Below, piece by piece: positions 16,233 through 24,767 of a stretch of 35,137 nt of DNA. The DNA is from Eubacterium sp. Lineage in GTDB: Bacteria > Bacillota > Clostridia > Lachnospirales > Lachnospiraceae. The translations under genes were made by a program, and so were the position numbers. The stretch spans positions 1 to 35,137 of the forward strand of contig JAFRGW010000057.1 of assembly GCA_017433615.1 (NCBI GenBank). Direction: 5' to 3'. The notes beneath the pieces were generated by a model. It worked only from the letters and a program-made list of their open reading frames with translations. It was not told the origin of the DNA and searched no databases. Positions within the stretch are counted from its first letter, which is position 1. Each line of letters begins with the position of its first letter.

Positions 16233-17006
16233 TTACAGCCGCACTGCCACGCCGTGATCCCGCAGATATTCCTTCACCTCGCGGATCTCCAGTTCTTTGT
16301 AGTGAAACAGCGAAGCTGCAAGTGCTGCGTCCGCACCGCCGTCTGTCAGTGCCTCGCGGAAATGTTCCATTGTTCCGGCGCCGCCGGAGGCAATGACCGG
16401 AATGCCGACCGCATCCGAGATTGCGCGGGTCAGTTCAATATCATAGCCGTTCTTCGTTCCGTCGCAGTCCATACTGGTCAGCAGGATCTCACCGGCACCG
16501 AGCTGTTCGGCTCTGGCAGCCCACTCAACTGCATCAAGTCCCATGTCAACGCGGCCGCCGTTTTTGTAGACTGTCCATCCGCCGGATCCGTCGGTGCGTC
16601 TTCTCGCATCGATCGCCACGACGACACACTGGCTGCCGAATTTGTCCGCCGCCTCGCTGATGAGGGTCGGATTCATAATCGCTGCGGAGTTAACCGAGAT
16701 CTTATCAGCGCCCTCCCGCAGCAGCAGCCGGAAATCATCGACTGTGCGGATACCGCCGCCGACAGTAAACGGAATGAACACATTGGCCGCCACCTGACGC
16801 ACCATGTCCACAACGGTCGCGCGGTTGTCACTGGATGCTGTGATGTCAAGGAACGTCACTTCGTCAGCGCCGGCTTTGTCATATGCCTTCGCAATTTCCA
16901 CCGGATCTCCGGCATCGCGAAGATTGACAAAGTTAACACCTTTTACAACGCGGCCTGCATGTACATCCAGGCAGGGAATGATTCGTTTCGTAAATTTTGT
17001 TTCCAT
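16233..17006 (-). CDS. hisF: Imidazole glycerol phosphate synthase, cyclase subunit
   Basis: Cyclase half of the HisHF complex in histidine biosynthesis, 257 residues in a TIM barrel. It uses ammonia from HisH to turn PRFAR into IGP and [25 protein letters not shown] (catalytic Asp in CLDV, about residue 13), the phosphate-binding [10 protein letters not shown] and VIASGGAGT loops, and VVVAIDARR (second catalytic Asp) are visible. The start at 17006 has GGAG eight bases upstream; the longer frame to 17060 reads through hairpin sequence. hisH lies 126 nt upstream. Only hisH and hisF of the pathway are in this window. Confidence 0.97.
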   Translation of the reverse strand: METKFTKRIIPCLDVHAGRVVKGVNFVNLRDAGDPVEIAKAYDKAGADEVTFLDITASSDNRATVVDMVRQVAANVFIPFTVGGGIRTVDDFRLLLREGADKISVNSAAIMNPTLISEAADKFGSQCVVVAIDARRRTDGSGGWTVYKNGGRVDMGLDAVEWAARAEQLGAGEILLTSMDCDGTKNGYDIELTRAISDAVGIPVIASGGAGTMEHFREALTDGGADAALAASLFHYKELEIREVKEYLRDHGVAVRL

Positions 17007-17020
17007 AAATATTTCTCCGT

Positions 17021-17070
17021 CCGGCTGTACGCAGCCGGCCTGTGTCTTTATCCGGCGCAATGCAGCCGGC
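17021..17070. repeat. Two similar hairpins in the hisF leader
   Basis: CCGGCTG/CAGCCGG (17021-17038, perfect 7-bp stem) and CCGGC/GCCGG (17052-17070) stand side by side between hisH and the hisF Shine-Dalgarno sequence. The decamer gcagccggcc occurs in both (17031 and 17062). The 14-mer gcagccggcctgtg at 17031-17044 recurs at 6910-6923, upstream of apt. Confidence 0.5.
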
Positions 17071-17132
17071 CTTTATATTATATCCAGATCAATCCGGCCG
17101 GAATTGCACGTTCTGTTTCTGGTGTCTCCCTG

Positions 17133-17753
17133 TCATCTGTCTTCGCGGCAGATTGCTGCAAAATTCCGAAGCATCTCCAGACCGCGGTCCGAACTTTTCT
17201 CCGGATGATACTGGCAGGCAAATACATTTCCGTCTTCGACGGATGCATGAATCTCTGTTCCATACTGTGTTGTCGCCTTCACGATGGACGGATCCTCCGC
17301 CTCCAGATAATAGGAATGAACAAAATAGACATAGGTGTCCTCCGGAATTCCCCGGAACAGTCGTCCGTCATTCTGCAGATGCAGCGCATTCCAGCCCATG
17401 TGCGGGATCTTAAGTCCCGGCGTATCCGGGATGCGCCGGATCTTTCCCTTCAGTATGCCAAGTCCCTTGACGCCCGGGCTCTCTTCGCTCTCTTCAAAAA
17501 GCAGCTGCAGGCCGAGACAAATGCCGAGAAACGGCGTTCCGGCATCCGTGATCTCCCGGATCACCGACACAAGGCCAAATGCATGCAGATGCTCCATGGC
17601 ATCACCGAAGCTTCCGACACCCGGCAGAATTACGCCGTCCGCCTGTTTCAATATCACGGGGTCTCTTGTCAGAACAACCTCTTCCCCGAGATGCCGCATT
17701 GCCTTCTCTACACTTCTGATATTTCCGGCATCGTAATCAATGATTGCTATCAT
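17133..17753 (-). CDS. hisH: Imidazole glycerol phosphate synthase, glutamine amidotransferase subunit
   Basis: Glutaminase half of the HisHF complex, 206 residues, class I amidotransferase fold. It starts MIAIIDYDAGNIRSVEKAM; the nucleophile loop is GICLGLQLLF (Cys about residue 79), and the His-Glu pair is in CQYHPEKSSDRG (about 181-192). The ATG at 17753 has AGGAG ten bases upstream. The frame could run back to a GTG at 17819, but that part is a terminator. The terminator (17775-17800) ends about 10 nt before the Shine-Dalgarno sequence, so hisH transcription either starts very close or depends on read-through. Confidence 0.96.
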   Translation of the reverse strand: MIAIIDYDAGNIRSVEKAMRHLGEEVVLTRDPVILKQADGVILPGVGSFGDAMEHLHAFGLVSVIREITDAGTPFLGICLGLQLLFEESEESPGVKGLGILKGKIRRIPDTPGLKIPHMGWNALHLQNDGRLFRGIPEDTYVYFVHSYYLEAEDPSIVKATTQYGTEIHASVEDGNVFACQYHPEKSSDRGLEMLRNFAAICREDR

Positions 17754-17774
17754 GACCGTTTTTCTCCTGTAAGT

Positions 17775-17800
17775 AAAAAAGAGTGCGCCTGCGCACTCTT
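17775..17800 (-). terminator. Intrinsic terminator between the YerC-type gene and hisH
   Basis: On the minus strand AAGAGTGCGC and GCGCACTCTT form a 10-bp perfect stem followed by TTTTTT. It lies 61 nt after the regulator gene stop and just before the hisH ribosome binding site. The position allows it to act as an attenuator of hisHF, but no His-codon-rich leader peptide or T-box is visible. Confidence 0.8.
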
Positions 17801-17814
17801 CGCGCGCGAGCGGA

Positions 17815-17827
17815 ATCACAAAGTGAT
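17815..17827. promoter_or_regulatory. Candidate operator palindrome upstream of hisH
   Basis: Perfect 5-3-5 palindrome atcacaaagtgat between the regulator gene and the hisH terminator. A second palindrome of the same plan, atctgtttcagat, is at 18212-18224 upstream of the regulator gene; in one orientation both read ATCnnAAAnnGAT. They are possible sites for the YerC-type protein; this is inferred from position only. Confidence 0.3.
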
Positions 17828-17861
17828 CTTCCTGACCGCGGGCTGCCTTTTATTTGCACCA

Positions 17862-18161
17862 CTACTCCGGCAGTTCTTCTCCCATTCGTTTCAGGACAAG
17901 ATCATAGCCGTCGTTTCCGTAAATCAGTGACCGGTTTACCCGGCTGATCGTTGCGGTTGATGCGCCTGTTTTCTTGGAAATCTCAAGATAGGTTTTCTTC
18001 TGCTTCAGCATTCTTGCCACTTCAAAACGCTGTGACAGCGAGAGCAGTTCATTGATCGTACACGCATCTTCAAAGAATGTATAGCACTCCTCAACCGACT
18101 CCAGCGTCAGAATCGCGCGGAACAGCTGATTCACTGCGTCCGTATGAATATCTTTTCCCAT
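17862..18161 (-). CDS. YerC/YecD family TrpR-related DNA-binding protein
   Basis: A 99-residue protein of the TrpR superfamily, YerC/YecD family. The helix-turn-helix is visible in LSLSQRFEVARMLKQKKTYLEISKKTGASTATISRVNRSL (about residues 40-80), split here as LSLSQRFEVARML and YLEISKKTGASTATISR. Members of this family in Firmicutes are often next to histidine genes and have been predicted to repress them (HisR). Here hisH and hisF follow, which fits. The ATG at 18161 has AGGAG seven bases upstream. The gene follows ribF by 72 nt and is followed by a terminator. A ligand (possibly histidine) is inferred, not seen. Confidence 0.9.
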   Translation of the reverse strand: MGKDIHTDAVNQLFRAILTLESVEECYTFFEDACTINELLSLSQRFEVARMLKQKKTYLEISKKTGASTATISRVNRSLIYGNDGYDLVLKRMGEELPE

Positions 18162-18211
18162 GATTTCTCCTGTGATGTGATTTCTGATCCGTTACGCAAA
18201 AAGTACTGCAT

Positions 18212-18224
18212 ATCTGTTTCAGAT
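18212..18224. promoter_or_regulatory. Candidate operator palindrome upstream of the YerC-type gene
   Basis: Perfect 5-3-5 palindrome atctgtttcagat, about 50 nt before the start codon of the regulator gene. It has the same plan as 17815-17827. No convincing -35/-10 pair was found around it. Confidence 0.25.
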
Positions 18225-18233
18225 TTTAACACA

Positions 18234-19211
18234 TTAAAGTTTTACCGTCAAGAAATCCTGCGATGGCAGGGTGGCTGCCTCCATATATTCCTGTGCTGCC
18301 CGGATATCCGCCTCCATATGCGTTTTCAGTTCTTCGACAGACCCGAACCGGCGCTCCGGTCTGTGATAATGCAGCAGTTCCACTCTGGCCTCTTTGCCGT
18401 AAAGATCGGAAGAGCAGTCAAACAGATGGGTTTCCGCTGTCACCTGGCTGCCGTCGACCGTCGGCTTCGTGCCGATATTGGTGATGCCGTTCCATACCTG
18501 TCCTTCTATCCGGGTGCGGCTGAAGTAGACACCATTCGGCGGCAGAAGTTTCTCCTGCGGAGGGATCTGGTTAATTGTCGGAATCTGCAGGGTCCGGCCA
18601 AGCTGCCGCCCGTGAACCACTTCACCAAGCACAAAGTAAGGTCTGCCGAGCAGTTCTTCTGCTGCTTCAACATTTCCCGCCTGAATCTCTTCCCGGATCC
18701 ATGTGCTGCTGATCTCCCTGCCCGTCTTCTGATCTTTCTTCTTTCCGATGATGCAGACCGAAAATGCCTCTGCGCCGCTGCTCTCATCAGCCATCCGCCG
18801 CAGGAAAGCCGCATCTCCTGCACGCCCGCGCCCGAAGCGAAAGTCATCGCCGACCACAATTGCAGCCGCGTGCAGTTTCTCCAGCAGAATGTTCCGCACA
18901 AAAGTCTCTGCCTCCATGGTCTGGATCTCCTTCGTGAACGGACACTCGATCAGGGTATCCAATCCCATTTCCTCCAGACACAGAAACCGCTCCCGGTTCG
19001 TCATGATCGACTTCACATGTGACACGCCGAGACGATTCTGCGGTGAGACATCAAACGTAAAGACAATTGTCTGCAGACCATCCTCCCGACCCCGCCGGCG
19101 CACCTCGTCCATCAGCAGATGATGCCCCTCATGCACGCCGTCAAACTTGCCCAGCGTCACGACCGAAGGAACATCGGTGATGTATTGTTGCAAATTCTTT
19201 ATGTAATCCAA
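18234..19211 (-). CDS. ribF: Bifunctional riboflavin kinase/FAD synthetase
   Basis: Makes FMN and then FAD from riboflavin and ATP, 325 residues. The N-terminal nucleotidyltransferase domain shows VVTLGKFDGVHEGHHLL (about residues 17-33), VVGDDFRFGRGRAGD and STWIREEIQAGNVEAAEELLGRPY, split here as STWIREEI and EELLGRPY. The C-terminal flavokinase shows GRTLQIPTIN, where PTIN stands for the usual PTAN, and NGVY. The start codon is TTG at 19211 with AAAGG about ten bases upstream; no ATG fits the expected N terminus. It is the last gene of the rimP operon, 33 nt after truB. Confidence 0.95.
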   Translation of the reverse strand: MDYIKNLQQYITDVPSVVTLGKFDGVHEGHHLLMDEVRRRGREDGLQTIVFTFDVSPQNRLGVSHVKSIMTNRERFLCLEEMGLDTLIECPFTKEIQTMEAETFVRNILLEKLHAAAIVVGDDFRFGRGRAGDAAFLRRMADESSGAEAFSVCIIGKKKDQKTGREISSTWIREEIQAGNVEAAEELLGRPYFVLGEVVHGRQLGRTLQIPTINQIPPQEKLLPPNGVYFSRTRIEGQVWNGITNIGTKPTVDGSQVTAETHLFDCSSDLYGKEARVELLHYHRPERRFGSVEELKTHMEADIRAAQEYMEAATLPSQDFLTVKL

Positions 19212-19244
19212 GGAATTGATTCCTTTCTATCTTCAAACCCCGAT

Positions 19245-20147
19245 TTAACTTTCTGCATCGTAGAACATTACATCCGGCCGCAGCATCTCCTGGCGTTCGT
19301 AAAAAAGCCCCACGAAAGATCCCCGGGTATCATAGATTCTGTATTTGTCTGCTCTCTCTGAACCTTCCCGCAGGTGGACCCTGGAAACCGGATTCCCATT
19401 ATGCAGAAGTCTGTCCGCTTCCGTGTCTGCTGCATACAGCGCCGGACAATCCGCAAAGAGAAGATCCACCGGTGTGATGCAGGACATGAGGTCTCCTTCG
19501 TCACGCAGATGCTCGATTTCCTCCAGATGCAGTGCATCGGCCAGCCGGAACGGGCCGACTTCCGTGCGGACAAGCTTTTCCATACAGCCGCCGCAGCCCA
19601 GCTTCTCCCCGATATCATGGCATAGTGTCCGGATATAGGTTCCGCGGGAACAGGTCACAGAAAATCTTACGCGGGGCAGATCCATTTCCAGAATGTTTAT
19701 TTCATAAATATGAACCGGCCGCGGTTCCCGTTCTACGACCTTGCCCTCACGTGCAAGTTCGTACAGCTTCCGGCCGTCTTTTTTCAGTGCGGAGTACATC
19801 GGCGGGATCTGCATCTGCGGGCCCAGGAATGTGCGGATGGTTTCTGTCACCGGCTCATTACAGAGCATCTCCCACGGCCGCTCCTGAAGAACGATCCCGG
19901 AGGTGTCCTGCGTGTCGGTCGTCACACCGAGCAGCAGAATGCATTCATACGTTTTCCGCGTATCTGTCAGCAGTCCGGCCACTTTTGTCGCACGTCCCAG
20001 ACAGACAGGAAGCACGCCTGTCGCATCCGGATCAAGCGTGACAGTATGTCCGATTTTCTTCTGTTTTGTAATGCCGCGCAGCTTCGCGACAACGTCGTGC
20101 GAAGTAAAGCCGGCTTCTTTATATACGTTAATGATTCCGTTGATCAT
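19245..20147 (-). CDS. truB: tRNA pseudouridine(55) synthase TruB
   Basis: Forms pseudouridine 55 in the T-loop of tRNAs, 300 residues. It starts MINGIINVYKEAGFTSHDVV; the catalytic motif is KKIGHTVTLDPDATGVLPV, with the nucleophile Asp at about residue 39. The usual GHTGTLDP has Val in place of Gly here. Later motifs are RKTYECILLLG, IPPMYSALKKDGRKLYELAR and SRGTYIRTLCHDIGEKLG. The C-terminal PUA-like region follows. The ATG at 20147 is 8 nt after nrnA and has only a distant GGAG, so coupling to nrnA translation is likely. Confidence 0.96.
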   Translation of the reverse strand: MINGIINVYKEAGFTSHDVVAKLRGITKQKKIGHTVTLDPDATGVLPVCLGRATKVAGLLTDTRKTYECILLLGVTTDTQDTSGIVLQERPWEMLCNEPVTETIRTFLGPQMQIPPMYSALKKDGRKLYELAREGKVVEREPRPVHIYEINILEMDLPRVRFSVTCSRGTYIRTLCHDIGEKLGCGGCMEKLVRTEVGPFRLADALHLEEIEHLRDEGDLMSCITPVDLLFADCPALYAADTEADRLLHNGNPVSRVHLREGSERADKYRIYDTRGSFVGLFYERQEMLRPDVMFYDAES

Positions 20148-20155
20148 AGATTGAT

Positions 20156-21127
20156 TCAGGCATTCTCCCTGTCGTGCGGTTCAAACTGAAGATACAGCTC
20201 ATCCGAAAGATTGTTGATGACATCCCGGTGCATGCCTTCCATCGTGCAGCCGGCTGCGTGGAAATGTCCGCCGCCGCCAAATGCAGCTGCAACCTTGCTG
20301 ACATCGAGCCAGTCTTTGGAACGCAGACTTACCTTGTAGGTAAGCCATGCTGTCTCATACATGAAAATCGCCACTTCCACGCCCTCCGTATTCCGGAGCT
20401 GCGCGACAATACCATCCATATCTTTCGGATTGAGTCCGTAGAACTTCATGGTCTTCGACTTGATCGCAGCAACAATGACTCTTCCGTCATAGAGCGTAAA
20501 GCTCTCCATCAGCGCTCTGCCGAGAATCTGATTCTCTGCATAGGTCTTCTGGTAGTAGGATTTTTCAAGAATTCTGGTAAACGGAATTCCCTTTTCCATC
20601 AATTTTGCAGCGATGCGCATGGTTTCCGGAGAGGTGCTCTGATACTGGAACACGCCGGTATCATGGGCAATTCCCATATAGAGTGCCTCTGCACAGGCAC
20701 GGGAAACCTTTTTCTCATCAAAATAATCCCAGATCACTTCACACGCTGAGCTTGCTTCCGGCCTGTTGCAGAACCAGGTGTACCGCCCGTCATTTGTGAC
20801 ATGATGATCCAGACAAAGTGTCTTTGCCGCGCGCTGATACAGCGGACCCGCAACACCGATCCGTTCTACAGAACTGATGTCCAGAAGAATCAGCAGATCG
20901 CAGGTATCTGTATCCTCACATGTTGTGCGGATCTGGTCCATTTTTTCCAGGCAGTTCAGCGCACTGCGCGGCTGCTGCAAATAGACAGTTGTCTCCAGTG
21001 AAGGATAGTTTTCTGTCAGATACAGATACATTGCCATACAGGAGCCGACACAGTCCCCGTCCGGGTTGACGTGCCCGGCGATGGCAACCTTCTGTACCCC
21101 ATCCAGATATGTCTCAATCGACTTCAT
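20156..21127 (-). CDS. nrnA: DHH-family oligoribonuclease/pAp phosphatase NrnA
   Basis: Degrades short RNA oligomers and dephosphorylates 3',5'-pAp, 323 residues. DHH motifs are GHVNPDGDCVGSCMA (about residues 18-32), LLILLDISSVERIG and CLDHHVTNDG; the DHHA1 signature is FGGGGHFHAAGCTM (about 285-298). The start at 21127 has GGGAG eight bases upstream and overlaps the end of rbfA by 14 nt. Longer readings to 21211 lie inside rbfA. Its place between rbfA and truB is the standard one in Firmicutes. Confidence 0.95.
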   Translation of the reverse strand: MKSIETYLDGVQKVAIAGHVNPDGDCVGSCMAMYLYLTENYPSLETTVYLQQPRSALNCLEKMDQIRTTCEDTDTCDLLILLDISSVERIGVAGPLYQRAAKTLCLDHHVTNDGRYTWFCNRPEASSACEVIWDYFDEKKVSRACAEALYMGIAHDTGVFQYQSTSPETMRIAAKLMEKGIPFTRILEKSYYQKTYAENQILGRALMESFTLYDGRVIVAAIKSKTMKFYGLNPKDMDGIVAQLRNTEGVEVAIFMYETAWLTYKVSLRSKDWLDVSKVAAAFGGGGHFHAAGCTMEGMHRDVINNLSDELYLQFEPHDRENA

Positions 21128-21560
21128 TAAGATCACTCCCATCCTGGTAAGATTCCGGCTGCCCGGCAGACAAATCCGCTTCGCCGCGTTCATTCTGCGC
21201 CGATTCATCACGGCTGATCACATCACTGATCAGTTTTGACATGTGATTGCCGTATTCGATCGACTCATCCAGCCGGAAGATCAGTTCCGGCGTGTGACGC
21301 AGGTTCAGATTCTGCGCCAGCAGACGGCGCATATATCCGCGGGAACTGTTAAGTCCCGCCAGTGTCTCCGCCTTCTTATCTGCGTCGCCCAGAACACTGA
21401 CATAAACCTTGCAGGTTTTCAGATCCGGTGCAACTTCGGCTGCAGTGACGGTTGTCATCGGGGCAATCCGCGGATCCTTCAGTTCCGAGCGGATCACCTC
21501 CGAAAGTTCCCGCATAACTGCATCGTTTATTCTGTTATTTTTTACACTGTTCTTTCTCAT
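21114..21560 (-). CDS. rbfA: 30S ribosome-binding factor RbfA
   Basis: Small KH-like protein that matures the 30S subunit and 16S rRNA 5' end, 148 residues. NRINDAVMRELSEVIRSELKDPR is the usual start (visible as NRINDAVMRELSEVI then RSELKDPR), and TPELIFRLDESIEYGNHMSKLI is the conserved C-terminal part (TPELIFRLDESIEYG). The last 30 residues are an acidic tail. The ATG at 21560 is chosen because the frame upstream (to 21686) is repeat sequence and infB end. The ribosome binding site is weak (GGAAAA). Confidence 0.95.
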   Translation of the reverse strand: MRKNSVKNNRINDAVMRELSEVIRSELKDPRIAPMTTVTAAEVAPDLKTCKVYVSVLGDADKKAETLAGLNSSRGYMRRLLAQNLNLRHTPELIFRLDESIEYGNHMSKLISDVISRDESAQNERGEADLSAGQPESYQDGSDLNEVD

Positions 21561-21570
21561 ATCATTTTTC

Positions 21571-21641
21571 CATTCAAGTCGCGCTCCTGCGCATCCCCGC
21601 GAAGCGTTGAACTCAGTGTGGGCTTCCCCCACTGAGTTCAG
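21571..21641. repeat. Intergenic repeat family 2, copy between infB and rbfA
   Basis: Starts cattcaagtcgcgctcctgc and contains a near-perfect hairpin, gaactcagtg...cactgagttc (21609-21639). It occupies almost the whole infB-rbfA gap. Related copies are at 11402-11480 and 24408-24480. The hairpin has no T tract, so it may be an RNA stabiliser or processing site rather than a terminator. Confidence 0.6.
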
Positions 21642-21648
21642 CCAGGCA

Positions 21649-24342
21649 TTACAGACGCGGAACCTCCACCATCTTGTATGCCTCAACTCTGTCGAATTCC
21701 TCTACTTCGTTGAAGTCTTCAAATACAAGACCGCACTCGAATCCGCTGCGCACCTCTTTGACATCGTCCTTGAAGCGCTTCAGGGATGCAAGATTTCCTT
21801 CGAAAATCTTCTTGTTCTCACGTGTGACGCGAACCATGCAGCCGCGCTCGATTGTGCCGTCAAGCACATAGCTTCCCGCGATCGTTCCGACACCGGATGC
21901 GCGGAACAGCTGACGGATCTCTGCGTGGCCGAGGATCTTCTCCTCCATCATCGGCGCAAGCATACCCTTCATGGCTGCCTCGACGTCTTCGATTGCCTTG
22001 TAAATAACCTTGTACAGACGGACATCGATCTTCTCCTGCTGTGCAATCGCCTTTGCAGTTGCATCCGGATTGACATTAAATCCGATGATGATCGCGTTCG
22101 ATGCCACTGCCAGTGTGACGTCCGATTCATTGATCGCGCCGACACCGCCGTGGACAATCTTGACTGCAACTTCCTCATTGGACAGCTTCTCGAGCGACTG
22201 TCTGACAGCTTCGACAGATCCCTGTACATCCGCCTTGACAACAATATTCAGTTCTTTGACATCACCTTCGTGGATCTGACTGAACAGATCATCCAGTGAC
22301 ATACGGGAACGTGTCTCCTCAAGCAGCTTGTTGCGGCTCTCGGTAACAAATGTGGATGCAATGTTCTTTGCCTCTTTGTCGGTATCTGTCACCAGCAGGA
22401 CTTCGCCGGCATTCGGGACTTCCGAGAGACCCTGTACCTCGACCGGGCGGGACGGACCGGCTTTTCTGACCTGGTGTCCATTCTCGTCCATCATAGCACG
22501 TACACGTCCGGATGCGGCGCCGCAGGCAATGTAATCACCTACATGCAGCGTACCTTTCTGGACCAGTACACTCGCAACCGGGCCTTTGCCCTTGTCAAGC
22601 TTTGCCTCCAGTACGAGCGCGCGGGCCTTGCGGTCCGGATCTGCCTTGAGTTCCATGACTTCCGCTGTCAGAAGGATCATCTCAAGGAGGTTGTCGATAC
22701 CTTCATGCGACTTCGCGGAAACCGGTGCGAAGATGGTGCTGCCGCCCCAGTCCTCCGGAATCAGCTCGTACTCGGAGAGTTCCTGTTTAACACGCTCAAC
22801 ATTGGCATTTGGCTTATCGATCTTGTTGATTGCTACGATAATCTCGACGCCCGCTGCCTTCGCATGGTTAATTGCCTCGACTGTCTGCGGCATCACGCCG
22901 TCGTCTGCCGCGACGACAAGCACTGCGATATCCGTGGAATTTGCGCCGCGCATACGCATGGCGGTAAATGCCTCGTGACCCGGGGTATCAAGGAACGTGA
23001 TCTTCTGTCCGTTGATCTCAACGACATACGCACCGATGCTCTGGGTAATACCGCCGGCCTCACGGTCTGTTACATGCGTATCACGAATCGCATCGAGCAG
23101 AGATGTCTTACCGTGGTCAACGTGACCCATGACGCAGACAACCGGCGGTCTTGCAACCATTTTCGCCTCGTTGTCCTCTTCGTCCTTCAAGAGTTCTGCA
23201 ATGACATCAACTTTTTCTTCATGCTCTGCAATGATATCGTAATCCATTGCAATTTCCTCAGCTTTATCAAAGTCAATTTCCTGGTTGACTGTGACCATGA
23301 GGCCCTGCATGAACAGCTTCTTGACGATTGCAGAAGCCTGTACTTTCATCTTTTCGGCAAGCTCACGGATGGTCAGTTTATCCGGAATCCGGATCTCCTT
23401 GACTTTCTCGACCTTTTTCTCTTCTTTCTTGCGAACCGGCTTTGTAATTGCAGGCTGCTCAGCCTGTTTGCCGCGCTTATTGCGGTTCTGGCCGCGGTCG
23501 TTTGCAAATTTATTTTCCTTGCGAAGAGATTTATTCTTATCCTTATCCTTGTCGTTTCTGCCGCCGCGTCCCTGTTTTGCAGGTGCTGCCTCGGCATTTG
23601 CAGGTACCGGACGGCTCTCACCGCGCGCCGGTCTCTTACGTGCATCATCGCGCTTTCCGTCTCTGCCGCTCTGACCCTCTGCCCTTGCGGGACGTTCGGA
23701 ACGTGCGCCTGCAGGACGCTCCTGCCGGCGGTTCTGTCCGTCCTGTGAAGCTGCTGCCGGACGCTGCTCTCTTCTTGGCCGCTCCTCTTTGCGGGCCGCT
23801 GCTGTCTGCTCCGGTGCCGGTGCAGCCTTTGCTGCAGCTGCAGGAGCTGTTTTCGCTTCCGCTGCAGATGCTGCTGCCTGTTCCGGTGCTGCAGATGCAG
23901 CTGCTGCCGGTTTTTGTACTTCTTTTGCCGGCGCTGTTTTCTCGCGCTCCGGCTTTCTTCCGACAACTTCCGGCTTCTCTGAAGCCGGAATTGCGCGGCT
24001 CTCCGGCTCATATGCAGATGCCGGCGGATGTGCCCGCGGCACCTTTACCAGCGGTCTTGCACGCTTCTTTTCTTCATTGCCGGACGTATTTTTACTCTCC
24101 GCACGTTTTGCGGACGGTTTGCGCTGCGGCTGTGCGCCCTTATAATTTTTCGCCTCTTTGGAGCTTGCATTCTGCGGATGGAACACCTGAATGATGTTCT
24201 TCTTCTTGCGCACAACCTTCTTCGCTCCCTGCGGCTTCTTAGCCTCTTCAGCCGCCCCGTCTGCAGCCTTTTTCACAGGTGCTTTTGTTTCCGGCGTCCC
24301 CGCCTGCTGTTTCTGCTGTTCTGTTCGTTCGTTCTCGTTCAT
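21649..24342 (-). CDS. infB: Translation initiation factor IF-2
   Basis: GTPase that brings initiator tRNA to the ribosome, 897 residues from this start. Residues 1 to about 300 are a low-complexity Ala/Lys/Arg/Glu/Pro linker. The IF2N domain ([22 protein letters not shown], seen as [11 protein letters not shown]) comes next, then the G domain near residue 400 with [20 protein letters not shown] and SAK, then domains II-IV. The start is uncertain: the frame opens at 24444, but that upstream part is repeat DNA. The ATG at 24342 has no Shine-Dalgarno sequence; a TTG lies 9 nt upstream. An extended -10 (TGTTATAAT) sits 9 bases before this ATG, which would give an almost leaderless mRNA. Confidence 0.95.
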   Translation of the reverse strand: MNENERTEQQKQQAGTPETKAPVKKAADGAAEEAKKPQGAKKVVRKKKNIIQVFHPQNASSKEAKNYKGAQPQRKPSAKRAESKNTSGNEEKKRARPLVKVPRAHPPASAYEPESRAIPASEKPEVVGRKPEREKTAPAKEVQKPAAAASAAPEQAAASAAEAKTAPAAAAKAAPAPEQTAAARKEERPRREQRPAAASQDGQNRRQERPAGARSERPARAEGQSGRDGKRDDARKRPARGESRPVPANAEAAPAKQGRGGRNDKDKDKNKSLRKENKFANDRGQNRNKRGKQAEQPAITKPVRKKEEKKVEKVKEIRIPDKLTIRELAEKMKVQASAIVKKLFMQGLMVTVNQEIDFDKAEEIAMDYDIIAEHEEKVDVIAELLKDEEDNEAKMVARPPVVCVMGHVDHGKTSLLDAIRDTHVTDREAGGITQSIGAYVVEINGQKITFLDTPGHEAFTAMRMRGANSTDIAVLVVAADDGVMPQTVEAINHAKAAGVEIIVAINKIDKPNANVERVKQELSEYELIPEDWGGSTIFAPVSAKSHEGIDNLLEMILLTAEVMELKADPDRKARALVLEAKLDKGKGPVASVLVQKGTLHVGDYIACGAASGRVRAMMDENGHQVRKAGPSRPVEVQGLSEVPNAGEVLLVTDTDKEAKNIASTFVTESRNKLLEETRSRMSLDDLFSQIHEGDVKELNIVVKADVQGSVEAVRQSLEKLSNEEVAVKIVHGGVGAINESDVTLAVASNAIIIGFNVNPDATAKAIAQQEKIDVRLYKVIYKAIEDVEAAMKGMLAPMMEEKILGHAEIRQLFRASGVGTIAGSYVLDGTIERGCMVRVTRENKKIFEGNLASLKRFKDDVKEVRSGFECGLVFEDFNEVEEFDRVEAYKMVEVPRL

Positions 24343-24351
24343 ATTTGCCAA

Positions 24352-24360
24352 ATTATAACA
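24352..24360 (-). promoter_or_regulatory. Extended -10 element just before infB
   Basis: Minus-strand TGTTATAAT, with the TATAAT at 24352-24357. No good -35 is seen. Transcription from it would begin within about 3 nt of the infB ATG at 24342. Confidence 0.35.
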
Positions 24361-24407
24361 CCGACCTTTCCCCGATTCCGGTTCATTTCTGTCTGTATTC
24401 TCTCTTA

Positions 24408-24480
24408 ATTCAAGTTCCCTTCCTGCGGAAGCCATGCGCTTCATGTACCCCGCTCAGCGGATGATCACTTCGCTCAGATC
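24408..24480. repeat. Intergenic repeat family 2, copy between the L7Ae-like gene and infB
   Basis: Starts aattcaagttcccttcctgc and continues through gcgcttcatg to the repeated cgctcag motif (24451 and 24471). It shares its attcaagt-tgcg start with the copies at 11402 and 21571, but is more diverged. Confidence 0.4.
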
Positions 24481-24767
24481 TGTTTCCTGACGGCTTCTGC
24501 CAGCGCCGTATCAAGCACCGCAACACTGGAACGTTCGCCTTTCCCGATTGCACGTCCGAGTGTTTCTTTCGTCTCGAACACAAGCAGGGGGACTTCATGG
24601 CGGATGCATAAATTCCGGAATTTTTTTCCAGTATTTTCTGATGCATCTTCTGAAATAATCACCAGCGCGGCTTTTCCTTTGCGTACTGCCTGTTCCACTG
24701 CTGTTTCTCCACTGGCAGCTTTTCCCGCCTTTGCGGCAATCCCGAGCATGGAAAGTGCCTTATGCAT
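24474..24767 (-). CDS. Ribosomal protein L7Ae-like RNA-binding protein (YlxQ type)
   Basis: A 97-residue protein of the L7Ae/L30e/S12e family, which binds kink-turn RNA. ALSMLGIAAKAGKAASGE (residues 4-21) and AALVIISEDASENTGKKF (visible as AALVIISEDAS) are the family signatures. YlxQ homologues are encoded between ylxR and infB in most Firmicutes, as here. The ATG at 24767 has GGAGG nine bases upstream and overlaps the rnpM stop by 8 nt. The frame above it, to 24962, is the shadow of rnpM. Its RNA target is not established. Confidence 0.92.
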   Translation of the reverse strand: MHKALSMLGIAAKAGKAASGETAVEQAVRKGKAALVIISEDASENTGKKFRNLCIRHEVPLLVFETKETLGRAIGKGERSSVAVLDTALAEAVRKQI

